This document shows positions 1-10,686 of a stretch of 64,000 nt of DNA, piece after piece. Under the pieces are notes generated by a model, which saw only the letters and a program-made list of their open reading frames with translations, made no database searches and was not told where the DNA came from. This DNA is from Ascaris suum (taxonomy: Eukaryota; Nematoda; Chromadorea; Rhabditida; Ascarididae): the NCBI GenBank assembly GCA_013433145.1, contig CM024170.1, positions 2,623,459 through 2,687,458 on the forward strand. Direction: 5' to 3'. A program made the translations under genes and the position numbers. Each line of letters begins with the position of its first letter. The first letter of the stretch is position 1.

Positions 1-608
1 CAATCGTCTCCTATAGTATCGCTAATGTACAAATTTTTCGAAAAGTACTATAATTCCTAAAAAATTATTAGCGTTTCCTGCTAAACCTATGAATTTCGCA
101 AGGTGTGAAAAACAAATAGATCTGCATTTCATGCAAAGACATAATGACAATCAGACATTAGACATAATCATGACGCATTCGAGAAATACAAGGCAAATCG
201 AAAGGAAATGATTTGATATTTTCATCGTTATTTTTGAAAAATATGCAAAAAATTTTAAAAGTCAATTATATGCGTGTTACCGATGCTCGGATGTTGGTCC
301 ACTTATATTCGTGGAACCCTGTAACTGGTATTCAAGCACTCCTCAATCACTTACAGAAGTTACTCTATTGAGTGAAATTTGCATGAAATGTTTACGCTTA
401 ATACGGCTTGATTAGGCGTATTTTTTGCAGTAAGATTGTGAGGTGAATTTATGGCACATTTGTGGCACCGTTACGAGAAGAGCATACAATGAATCGCAAA
501 TAGGGTAGGCAAGTTTTTTTTAAATTTGCAGTTCTGTGGATTTTTTAAAAAATTTGCCTAGCCGTGGTTTACTTATTGAACTTTGATGTATTACTCAACA
601 CCTCAAAG

Positions 609-749
609 AAGTTGCACCACTATGCAGCTCTTATAATTTCGTCGATCACACAAACCGGTTAGAAGTGTGTCAGAAAACAACAGTCGGATGCCCTACCGAT
701 TCTTCCAATGTGATCATCCATTGCTTTTTGAGCAACGACGAGTTGATAG
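609..749 (+). CDS. Possible isolated exon, unrecognised
   Basis: A plus-strand frame of about 47 codons reads with four cysteines (fragments LCSSYNF, VCQKTTVGCPTDSSN, IIHCFL) and ends at a good donor (GATAG, then GTAGGT). The acceptor is weak and no partner exons were found. I recognise no family. It may be chance; reported because its composition differs from the surrounding AT-rich frames. Confidence 0.18.
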
Positions 750-2344
750 GTAGGTAAACTTATAAAGCATCAAGGTGTGCATTCATTCTAATTAGCATAA
801 AAATTTAAGAGCGAGTAGTATAAAAAAGCAAAAAGATATTCTGAGGAACATATATTGCGGAAGTAGGTATAAAAACAAATCGGAAAATATGGTAAACGAA
901 ATAAAACAATTTACCGTTTTTTATTCTTTTTGGTTTAAAAATTTACCGGTCAAGAATAGAGCACGCAAAAGAACGGTCTCGTATCTTAATCGGTGAGAGA
1001 TGGATGCAAATGTTCCACGATAATATGTTGTTCCGCGGTATGATCTGTACAGGTGCGGAAAATCCGAAAGAAATAAGTCGAAATCCAGTACAGCAATATG
1101 CAAGAACGGTTTATTGCCTACGAAAAAGACAGAATGCAGCATGCAAAAAGAGGAAAAGAAGCTTTAGAAATAGCATCAAAAATCCGAATATAATAAAATG
1201 TATGCAAAGTTTTCTCTAGCTCCATAGGGCGCTAATTTTTTTCTGCATGGATGCATTAAGATTGGATACTTTTGTTGTAGAGTTTAGCCATCAAATTTTG
1301 CGATTCTAGCTTTGGCAACTTGCGAGTTGAATCTGTTGATGAGAGCAGCAAACAGACATCTGCCGACATGACATTGCCACAGCGCAATTTTGCGAGGACA
1401 GTATGTGCAAGCGCATCAGAAGCACAAAAACATGCCAGACGAGCCGACAGGGAGGGTCTGCTTTTTCCACTCCGATTAACTCAACAAAAAGTTTTTATAA
1501 ATTGTCAACAAAATTCATTCCATAGCTTATTGATACAAAGCAAAAATTACTTTTCTGCTATTTGCACTTTAATTTCAATCCCCTTAAACGGCTCTTAAAT
1601 TTTCAAGGTCGATAAAATCGAATTGCAAGATAATACAAGATGTATAACATTCAAAAATTCTTGACCAAACAAAGGAATACATTCAGGAACATTTCAGTGT
1701 TCGCATTTATACGAAATTCGCAACAATTGCATCATCATCGATTATGATCAAATGAAAACAATGGAAACAACGAAGAAAAACATATGCCGGAAATATGCAA
1801 ATAAGCTAAGCCGTAATAATAATGCTGAAATCAAATGCAAATTTACAAAGAGGACATAATACTTAGTATAAGAAGAAGGACGTCATTTCATAAATTGCAG
1901 TAATTAGCGAAGAATATGTGTTGAAAGACGGCAAGCCAAAGCGATGTGTCGAATGTGTCGAAAAACATTCTGCGGTGTTTCGACCACAGCACTCTCTACG
2001 TCATGTGTTTCGTAGTCGATCATTGAGATAAGCACACAAAAATATCGAACAATTAAATGTGCAACTGTATGGAACTCTTATGAGACACTTACTTACCTAT
2101 GCATTTTTTTTGCGAAAAATTCTTTATAGAGGACGCAATACGATTACCTCATGCAAGGTCTTATAGAGCTTAGTATGTATACCAATCAACTCTAAAGCTA
2201 ATCCCAGGTTTCAATTCGAAATTTTCTTCGACACAGTAGCGGGCATTTACGCATGCTATGAAATTCCCATCGAAATGTTTGCTAGAATTTGTCGGATGCG
2301 AAGAGAAACGGTGAGTTTCGCAGTAAATTTGGGCTGATTGCGAG

Positions 2345-2615
2345 CATTTAAAATGAATAGTAAGAAAAATAACAGTAATAGTAGCAGTAGTAATAGTAGT
2401 GTAATAGTATTAACAGTGTTAATCTCGACAATGATGGGAAGGATAACAGCAAGTGTCACAACAATAATAATGATTTGCACATATAATGATCGTAAGAATA
2501 ACGGTAATAATAAAATATGCAATAATGGAAATCCAACGGTGATAACAGTACCGACAATTACAATGGCAATGATAATATCAGTAATGATAGCGCTAATAAG
2601 AGTAATAATAGCGAC
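2345..2615. repeat. Imperfect AAT/AGT trinucleotide-rich tract
   Basis: About 270 bp dominated by interspersed AAT, AGT and ACA triplets (for example repeated AATAGTAGC-like runs). It opens artificial reading frames on both strands: Asn/Ser-rich on plus, Ile/Leu-rich on minus. No coding motif is seen, so I treat it as cryptic simple sequence. Confidence 0.7.
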
Positions 2616-2639
2616 ACACATGCAGTTTTTTCAATGCCT

Positions 2640-2850
2640 ACGAGTACAAAAGTTTGCTATGTATGTGCATGCGCAGTATATGCTTATGTAAAATATATCT
2701 ATATACTTGTATGTGAACGTGAATGTGAATATGCATTTGTATGTATACGCATGTGAACATGTGATGTGCGTGCGTCTGTGTATATGTATGAGTATGCGCA
2801 TTTGCATACGCATATATGAGCATATATATATGTGAACGTGCAACTGCAAT
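2640..2850. repeat. TATG/TGTG alternating purine-pyrimidine tract
   Basis: About 210 bp of degenerate TATG, TGTG and CATATG units on the plus strand. The minus-strand frames across it (His, Tyr and Thr rich) are products of the repeat and not genes. Confidence 0.7.
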
Positions 2851-4073
2851 CGAATACATCAAAATACAAAATAAGAGAATTTCTCACCCGATTTATGAAT
2901 GCAAAAAAATTTTCAATTAAAGCAATTTCAATTTTCAACGAAATTTAAAGTTTCTAGAGCACTTCTGCCTAAGTAATACGACTGACGATATAACTAATTC
3001 TCTGCATTTTTTTTCGCATGAGTGATTTGTATTATAGTAACAATATTGTTCGTATGAACCAATAGAATTATTCGCTCGTTGGCTAATGTTTTTTGTTTAT
3101 ACGCTTTATTTATCGACGATTTCTAAAAATGTGCGATTTAGATTGGTGGTAGACATCTTTGATGTTTCGTTTCTTACTCATGCTCGCAAATGGTGCGATA
3201 AAACAAAAGTCGTTCATATGACTTTTGACCTTTTTCGCATTCATATGGAAGTGAATAGAGATAAGTCGAAGAGAAAGAAAGGGCGACTGGTTGGAGGGTC
3301 ATTTTTCAGTGTTAAACGATGAAACACATTGGCACTTCTCGAGTGATGACGCATTATCTAGATTATTTGACGATAATTGGGTAGCGATGACAAAAAGAAA
3401 AGTCCGTGTGTTGCAAATATTTACTTCCTTTAGTACACCATCTGATGCATTGAAATCGATGTGAAGACAGGTTATACTTTATTGATTCATTCTTGTCAGT
3501 ATCTATTTCTGGTGGTCACATCAAAGGCCTGGTGCTTCTCTTATGCTGATAAAGCACCTGACTAGTCAAGCAGTGTGAGGCACATCATGTGACACCGTTT
3601 TCTGGAATGTTGTAACAGCACAGGGCTTAAAATTTCCTGTGGAGCAGGGGGGCTGTCATGTAGAAAAACATTTGTCCAAAATGGTTAATAATAATCGTTG
3701 TTCGTCCTCATCGTTCTTTTAATCCGAGTTTAAATTTTTTTAAACGTTTTCAGTTGCACACTCATCTTTTATATACCTTTATAGAATTCGGATAACAAAC
3801 AAAATTATTATGTAAGGCACTATTCGTGGATGTTTGCATGCGTCTTTTGCGGGTACACATATCACATTCCAACAGTGCCGCCTTGGTGGACCGTTGCAAA
3901 TGCTGTGGATATAGAGTGATAGGCACTGAATATATCACAGTCTTAGCTTCTATACTAACATTCAAGTAAATGCATCAATGAGAACGTAAGATTCGATAAT
4001 GCAAAGAATTTGCATCACGGTAAGATGAGAGTTTTCTCGAAGGTGATTTTGTGTGACTGAATCATGCAAAAAC

Positions 4074-4079
4074 TTTATT
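4074..4079 (-). terminator. Poly(A) signal of TIL gene copy 1
   Basis: AATAAA on the minus strand about 110 nt beyond the proposed stop codon of the first inhibitor gene. It is the nearest canonical signal downstream of that stop. Confidence 0.5.
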
Positions 4080-4189
4080 CTCCATTTTACATCTCTCATC
4101 GCCAATTTGTGAAATTGATTCATCCTATGAAGGCCATGTAAAATCAGAAGAAACGAAACAATCTGTGGTAGGATTTTCCGTTGCGTGAA

Positions 4190-6403
4190 CTAGAAATGCC
4201 ACCAGATTCCTGCAAAACATTCATTATTATACCACCTTCATAACTCTATCTAAGCGACTGCCAACTCAACATTTCAAAACTACCATTTCAGCGAGAGATT
4301 TTACTTCCTTTAACGATCCCTGTACCAAAAATCAAGCTTTTATAAATGGGACGATTTTTCCGCTTATTGCATTAAGTTACAACTCGATTTATCAATCACT
4401 GCCAAAAGATTAAAAGGGACGATTTGATTGCATCCACGCTCATTTTCTAGTTACTGCATCTTGTGCGACTGCTTCACTATTCTTCCTAAGACTGCCACCA
4501 TGGCTGTCTTCCTTCAATTCAATTGCGCAGGAGCCTTACATATGCACTTTTTCTCTTGAAAATTGCTATCGTTTTTTGTGGAAGTTAACGAATCGAAAAA
4601 TTCCACATATTTGCATCACCGAATTATTGACTTCAATGATCTACGTGAAAGTGGACGTCATCACTAATTATGAGAGTTTATGAACTTTGATATAGAATTA
4701 CTCTGATACTTTTTGATTCCACTTATGACATCCTAAAGAGACACACCCACATAAAGAAAAGCTAAACGCTCCTATTTCAGAAGTTTGAGAACTCACCTGT
4801 ACGAGGGCATTGAGACTTTGGTATGCAATTTCCATAAGCGTCTCTTCTGAATCCTCTCCCTGCCATACATTCACAAGAGGGCGGTTTGCACATTAAGGGG
4901 CATGGCGTCTGCAATTGTTGATAACATTCTGCATGCGAGTAAATCGCTAGAGATTATTGGCACTTTTGGGATCCGAAAATTTTATAGCATCTAGCAAGTT
5001 AGAGGTTCATGGTATCAACATCTGGGGCACCTCGCAGAACAAAAACTGTGCCAACAATGCGCAAACTTAGGAACGTTTCGTAGCACCTGAGAGACATGAT
5101 AATCTATTACATTTGTAGTCGCAATATTTCACTCGAAGAACCAGGGGATTGAAGTGGTCCGTGCTGCCTACCCGGGTTTCATCGATACACGGCATGCTAA
5201 TGAGAAACCGATAGACAAGCAACAGACATATTTCTTCATCTTCAAGTGCAGAAACTTGTGGAAGTATCGTTGCCGAAATGATCATGAAGGTAATGCTCTA
5301 ATCAAGTTCTCGTCAAATGCAATCAAAGGATAAAATGTAACGTCCCGAAGGAAAACCGGAGTTGTACTTCCTTACGAAACTAACATTTTCACTGTCAGTG
5401 CAGCGCAATTCACAGCCCGTGCATTCGGTCCATACTTCGTTTCTTCCACAAACAACGTTCGCGCACTGAGCGACTGGAGCCAAAAGCACCTGTTAATTAA
5501 AGTGCTTGAAAACGCCAAAATATTAAATCATTCATCGTATCGATAGCAAACCATATCGTCAAGCTCCTAAAGGCGCAACTGCATAGAACACTTGCTTCCA
5601 ATAACCTGACACGGTTTCCGGTTTAAAAATTAATACCCATACAGGGCTTGGGGGAGAAATAAATGGTCAGGAAGTTGTTCATGCAGCTAAAATCTTTACA
5701 CGATGAGATCATGTCGGGTCGGTTCTGTTCTGGCAGCAGGCCATTTGTTCAGAGAAATCTGCAACTCTTCGAAAATTTCGCTTCACAGTACGATCGGTAG
5801 TCAGCGCCTAGGAGGATATAGAATGGCTCTTGTCTGAGCTATAATCCATCGAGGTCTAGAAAGATGTAGCTATGGCTATATCTAAATCAAAAACAAGCAC
5901 ATAAGCACCTTGCATCTACTAATCACAAGTGATAATGTGTCATGGACTCGAGTCCTTCGATGAGCAGGAGATTTTTGTAAACGCTATGCCAAAAGAAAAT
6001 ACTCCATATTTGTTACTGGGATTTTCGTGGCGCTGCGCTTATCTGCCATAAGGAGTAGGCAATAATTGTGAAAGGGAATTGTTCAACGCATTTCTATATT
6101 AGTGCCGCCAAATACAATCCCTTCGGTGGGGATATTTTTGAGGGCATCGAAAAATTCCAAATTATGTACCTCCTCTAAGGTTAACTGTCATAACGATCAA
6201 AGATAGGGGGGGGGGGGTGACATTCCATATTTGCTGAATCAGTTTTATAGGAACGGAACGATATTTTTGGCAACGGTACGGAATTTATATGAAATACTAG
6301 GGACATTTTAAAGAGGAATATCAGCAAAGGAGTTCGAACCTTTTGGAAAGAGCTCAACGGATGCAGAAAGGATACTTACCAAAAGAATGAAAGCAGTCCA
6401 CAT
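4190..6403 (-). CDS. Secreted TIL-domain protease inhibitor, copy 1
   Basis: Four exons on the minus strand: 6380-6403, 5385-5489, 4797-4908, 4190-4209 (261 nt, 86 residues), with GT-AG introns and matching phases 0, 0 and 1. Exon 1 (MWTAFILL) and the start of exon 2 (VLLAPVAQC) form a signal peptide. One TIL domain spans residues 22-77 with ten cysteines at 22, 31, 34, 38, 46, 50, 55, 57, 71 and 77. The stretch [17 protein letters not shown], then CPLMC and CECMAGRGFRR, matches the layout of the Ascaris chymotrypsin/elastase inhibitor C/E-1. By that family's known mechanism the reactive bond is Leu48-Met49, so a chymotrypsin or elastase inhibitor is predicted. The last exon adds the tail GIWWHF. 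Its exon 4 and intron 3 are more diverged from the other copies than exons 2 and 3. If intron 3 were retained, translation would stop six codons past the exon. Confidence 0.85.
6206..6217. repeat. Poly-G run (12 G)
   Basis: Twelve consecutive G in intron 1 of inhibitor copy 1. The same tract has 13 G in copy 2 and 12 G in copy 3. Confidence 0.95.
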
Positions 6404-6455
6404 GACTAGTAGATGTTGCAAGTTCAACAGTGAGCTATCCGATCATCTTGAGCGT

Positions 6456-6463
6456 CTTTTATT
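6456..6463 (-). promoter_or_regulatory. Conserved AATAAAAG core promoter element, copy 1
   Basis: On the minus strand AATAAAAG lies 53 nt before the start codon of inhibitor copy 1. The same element sits 50-60 nt before the start in copies 2 and 3 and in the diverged three-domain gene, which argues for a functional TATA-like box. It is inferred from position and conservation only. Confidence 0.5.
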
Positions 6464-8781
6464 ACCAGCCGGCAATAAGACATCAAACAACACCACCTAA
6501 AATTCTCTTGATAACAAACAGTCAAAGAAATATTTGCAGAAGAAAAAAACTGCATATTGGCTGAAATAGAAATTCGTCCAAATCACCTAGTTCAACAAAC
6601 TAACAGGTAGACTTTCAAAGATGTATTAGTGGCGGTTGTTTACCTGGATTGACTCAGTGGACAAAGAACGCTGCTAATAGGTTAAAGAAAATGTTTACAA
6701 TCGCCTATCGAGAAGTTTTCAAACAATGCTTACTGTTCATTTACCTGCACAACATAAGAGGTTTCTTTACATTTCATATACTTCCACACTGAGGGAATTG
6801 TTGGCTCAATGCCTTAGAACATGAGTCACTTTTGTGCTCCACCAAGACTTTTTCTCCGCTTTTAATTCTAGATTTACCCTTCAACGAATCACTCTTTGGT
6901 GGATCGCTTGCCGTTGAGGTTTTCTAGATTATTCGCTCCTCGAGTTTCCAATTCATCTCTATTTTCGCGAAATCATTACATGATATTCGGACCGAAGAAG
7001 CTAAATTCGAGGCATCAAAAAAAAGCGAGCTAACGCGTTGATATGAATTTATCGAAGCTGAGCGCAAAACACCTGAAGAATCTACCATTTGATCACAACA
7101 TTTCATTCTTAGATGAGAATTCTTGTATTAGCGAAGGAAGATGAACGCAAATGCAAATCACAACGCAACAACAACTCAGCAGCAGTCCAAACACGATGCG
7201 CTTACATTTTATTCCACTTGATTTAATGAGGACTTTGAGTGCAGTGGTGTTGTTTCATTTGCATGGTCCTCTTCGAGTTAGATTTTGCACTGTTCATCGC
7301 TAGCCAGATCGCACAGTCACCTTAACTGCGTTTCAGCTCAAAGTTGGTGATACAAGGAGCTGTAGAGATGCCTTTCTTTTATCACCTATTGAGGGTGGGC
7401 TTCTGTCCATTACCTATTAACTGTAGATATAGAACCCTCATTTGAAAATCTATGGTGGAGCCACACATTTTTTGGCGACGCCAGCAAACGAGTTCTCCTT
7501 ACGATTAGTTAAGATGTATCTCGCTGGCTAGCGCGTGTGCCGCAAGGTAACATTTTATCGCTACATCATAAGCAGTATATATATAGTCTATTGTTTCATT
7601 CACGACCGCCATATTTGTCTTTACCTGCAAATCCACCGCTGATTCTGTAATATGCTGATGTTCCTTTGATCCATAAAATCTCAACATTATTACCGATCAT
7701 AAAATTCCAGTGGTAATGATTAAGACAGATTTGTGTAAGTATTGCTTGAACTGTTCATGCAGAATGGAGTGCATTCCGAGGCCGCAATCATTTCTTCTTA
7801 CATGAGGCTGGGAGCTTAACTCTTCCTACGTCTTGAAATATTTATACGACACTGCGCCGGCCATAGTTGGTTGCGATGATAAACTTGCAAAAGAGTTGCG
7901 CACTGCATATAGACAATCCATCCGTAATTTCACTTGAATAGAACACATGAGAAGAACTGTACACGAACCAATTTAACCACTCTAATTGCTTTTTTGTCTC
8001 GCGAGCAGAAATGTCAGAGAGACATAAACAACACTTAGACCAACGAAAAATTGAAATCCTCTTATAGTCGAAGCAAAAGCTTTTTCGATCTCGTAACTGT
8101 CCCGGGATATACTGGACAATGAGCGCAGTGTTGCAATATCTTGCGTATTCCGCGACAAGGGATCGGCAAAAAATTTAAGGCAGCCGACAGTCGCAGCGTT
8201 CCGACAACATCTTTTAATGGTGGTGTTGCGCAATGAAATTGCATGAGTTTTTGCGTTTTGTATTTTCACACGTGAGAGGGAAAAGCGGGTGGGCGCTAAC
8301 GGAAGGTCAGTTTTCGATACTGTTAAAGAGTTAGAAATGAATAAACGCAAAAAATACTCTTATGATATTTTTGCTGTTTCGTAGAATTTTTCAGCCGTTT
8401 TGCTTTAGTTCGCATCTGAATCTGCTCCATCGGATTCATTTTGCAGTAGGGCGCCACTCTGCTTTCAAGTATTGCGAATAAACGTACGTAAATTATTGGT
8501 TTGCTTAATCTGCAAATTTAAATTACGATGCAATAACTAATGACATTTTGGGAGTATCAGCTTCATGCTGTGACGACTAAGCCATCTCGTTCAGTGTTTA
8601 GTTGCGGTTCAAATGCAAACGTCATCGTGTTGCGTCTCTTATTTATCACCTTGTGTTTCTTGAGCATTCAGATCGAGGCTTTTTTATGTCCTCCATTCTT
8701 TCTTGTCATTAGCTTTCCTTGCTGTTGGCAGTTCAATTATCAAGTTTAAGGCAACAATGACAGTGATAGCCATGTAGACCT

Positions 8782-9054
8782 TTGGCGATGACAAGTGCAG
8801 AAACGCTTGCGAAACTTCGAATGATTTTCGTGAGAAACTCGTGGGAGAATTCTAAGATCAACTTGGTTCATGCGTTAGAACAAGAGGTGACTGATACGGC
8901 GAAACTAGCAGTTCCGAAAATGCAAGTAGATCGAGGCGGACGTTATTTGTTGCGGTTCAAGATGTCAAGAAGAAACAGCTGCGCGAGTGGTCTGCGGTAC
9001 TTATCGCGATTGCAGAAATTGCTTGAGACCTCTGAAGTCCTGAGAAAGAAATAA
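8782..9054 (+). CDS. 90-codon spacer frame, unrecognised
   Basis: Basic 90-residue frame ending in LLETSEVLRKK, repeated at 15606-15878 and 23795-24067. I recognise no domain, signal peptide or flanking splice sites. Comparing the three copies I count five amino-acid changes against two silent ones, about what neutral drift gives, so the open frame may be incidental. Treat as hypothetical. Confidence 0.2.
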   Translation: MAMTSAETLAKLRMIFVRNSWENSKINLVHALEQEVTDTAKLAVPKMQVDRGGRYLLRFKMSRRNSCASGLRYLSRLQKLLETSEVLRKK

Positions 9055-9591
9055 TGTCAGTTTTGGGATGGTTCTGAACGTGTTCCACACAATTCCGATT
9101 CTCTGACCAAGCAGATCTTCAGAATGGCGTTTCAGCAAAACAGCAAGAAAATAGAACGACGCCTATAAAAGTAATTTTTAAGTACCCAATGATCGAAAGC
9201 AGATTCGTCGCAATCCACTCAAGCCGAAGACTACAGCATTCGGACATGTTTGCTTCCGCCCGCATTTAACGGTGGAAGAAAAGAAAGGCAGTAGGGTAAA
9301 CGTTGGAGGCCTAAACAAAATTAGCAGAGCGTCACCCCGCTCGTTTTCAGGAATGATCAGACAGTACAGAAAGAAGAACAGAAATGGCAGTTTCCGTGTG
9401 ACATCCTCGCAAACAGGGCTTGACGAACACTCGGGATTTCGAGGACCACAGCAAAAGTCTTTTCGAGTAATGGAAACCAAACCAACACGAAGAAAGCTAT
9501 CTGATCGATCACTTCTATCCATACATATACGGCAGAATCATCTTTCGGTTATATATTTTAAAATTGTCGCTCTGCTTTGAACAAGTTCTTT

Positions 9592-9633
9592 AGGTTGGAA
9601 TAACTTCGGCGCTTTGATACAGGTTGGAATAAC
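9592..9633. other. Deletion junction with 13-bp templated filler
   Basis: The 13 bp AGGTTGGAATAAC at 9592-9604 is copied again at 9621-9633, exactly where periods 2 and 3 carry an extra segment (16435-17802 and 24623-26971). A short duplicate of nearby sequence at the breakpoint is typical of end-joining repair, so period 1 most likely lost the segment and is not the ancestral state. Confidence 0.65.
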
Positions 9634-10585
9634 CGATTTTCTGCCGTACATAATTGATTGTATATTCTCCACTACCTCCTGCTCTCATTCTTCTCATCCG
9701 CCTCCCACTTATCCGCCCCCTTCCCCCACCACCTCCAGCATACCTCCTCCCCTTCTCCCACCATACCTCAGCATAGTTTCTTTTTTCGAAAAATGTTATA
9801 ATGACTGATGCGCATTTCGCGCAGCAATAAATTTTTTGAGACTCAGATCTCTAGAACTATGTAAGTTCATGCCACCAATCTACTCATCTAAACTAACTTG
9901 GAGAAAGCAGATGCAGTCATTAATCGTGCAGTTTTCACCCGATGAAATGAGACTGATATCCAGCAGATTCTGTATACCTTTACCTCTAGAGTATGCAGAA
10001 CTTGTGTTCAGAGACATTGAAAATGGCCGAAAGTCGCGATATGTAGCTCAAGCAGTGCGCTTTCATCCGAATATGAAACCAATAAAATAGAAAAATAGGC
10101 CATTGACTGCCGGAACATCACTCGAATATTCATAAATTTTAGGTGCATTGCTTTGGGACGATCATTTCGGGAAATAATTATCCAGTGATCATGATAAAGT
10201 TTTGTAGTTAATCTTCATATTTTCTTTATCGAAAAGTGGCTCCTCGCAAGTGTTCTGTATAGTTTTACAAGAAGCCCTTCACAAAAAAAGTCTTAGGTGA
10301 ATTACTCTTCGTGCATATGCAAATGCATTTTTGTTAGTACTTAAATGCCTCTATATTGTACGTTCGATATTTTTACTTTGGAGATCATTGCAATTGCTGT
10401 CGACATTTAAGTGGATATCGTAAACTATCTTGAACGCTCAAATGAGAGCACATCAACTTTGAAATGATCGCTTAAAATCCGAAAGTGCCAGAAAAATTTA
10501 CACCACCTATAAAAAAGGTATTTCTTTTATCGAGAGTGTATGTGTGATTGCATCAGCTGCAATGTGAAAATATAATTCGCCGCAT

Positions 10586-10591
10586 TTTATT
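10586..10591 (-). terminator. Poly(A) signal of TIL gene copy 2
   Basis: AATAAA on the minus strand about 96 nt after the stop of inhibitor copy 2. The same signal recurs at equivalent positions for copies 3 and 4. Confidence 0.6.
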
Positions 10592-10686
10592 CGTCGATGG
10601 CAGATTACGATAATACTTGATGCAGTGGAAAAGATGTGAAACACACGTATTGAGGGATTCTCGTGTGTCCTTCTCCAGTAAATGAG

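Larger units (their letters stand above)
1..4073. other. Left flank without supported gene
   Basis: I see no gene I can support here apart from one doubtful exon near 609-749. Several short open frames exist on both strands but they overlap each other, carry no recognisable motif, and sit in AT-rich or low-complexity sequence. The stretch from 2345 to 2860 is simple-sequence DNA (separate entries). The part just below 4190 is the 3' untranslated region of the first inhibitor gene. Confidence 0.5.
6464..10585. other. Spacer between TIL copies 1 and 2
   Basis: About 4 kb without a gene I can identify. Open frames of 60-120 codons occur on both strands and recur in the other periods simply because the periods are near identical. 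One minus-strand frame near 7982-8200 ends in a hydrophobic stretch (FFVGLSVVYVSLTFLLA) and stays open in periods 1-3, but its few differences are mostly amino-acid changing. Around 9178-9580 both strands are open, and small indels break the frame in periods 2 and 3. Confidence 0.5.

Noticed and set aside
212..420. Cysteine-containing plus-strand frame (CYRCSDVGPLIF)
   Set aside because: Two overlapping frames look equally protein-like and neither has splice sites or a known motif.
2256..2938. Open frames on both strands
   Set aside because: They are translations of trinucleotide and TATG-type simple sequence, with no domain or splice context.
9178..9580. Overlapping frames of 102-114 codons on opposite strands
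   Set aside because: Both strands are open, and indels shift the frames in periods 2 and 3; no motif is seen.
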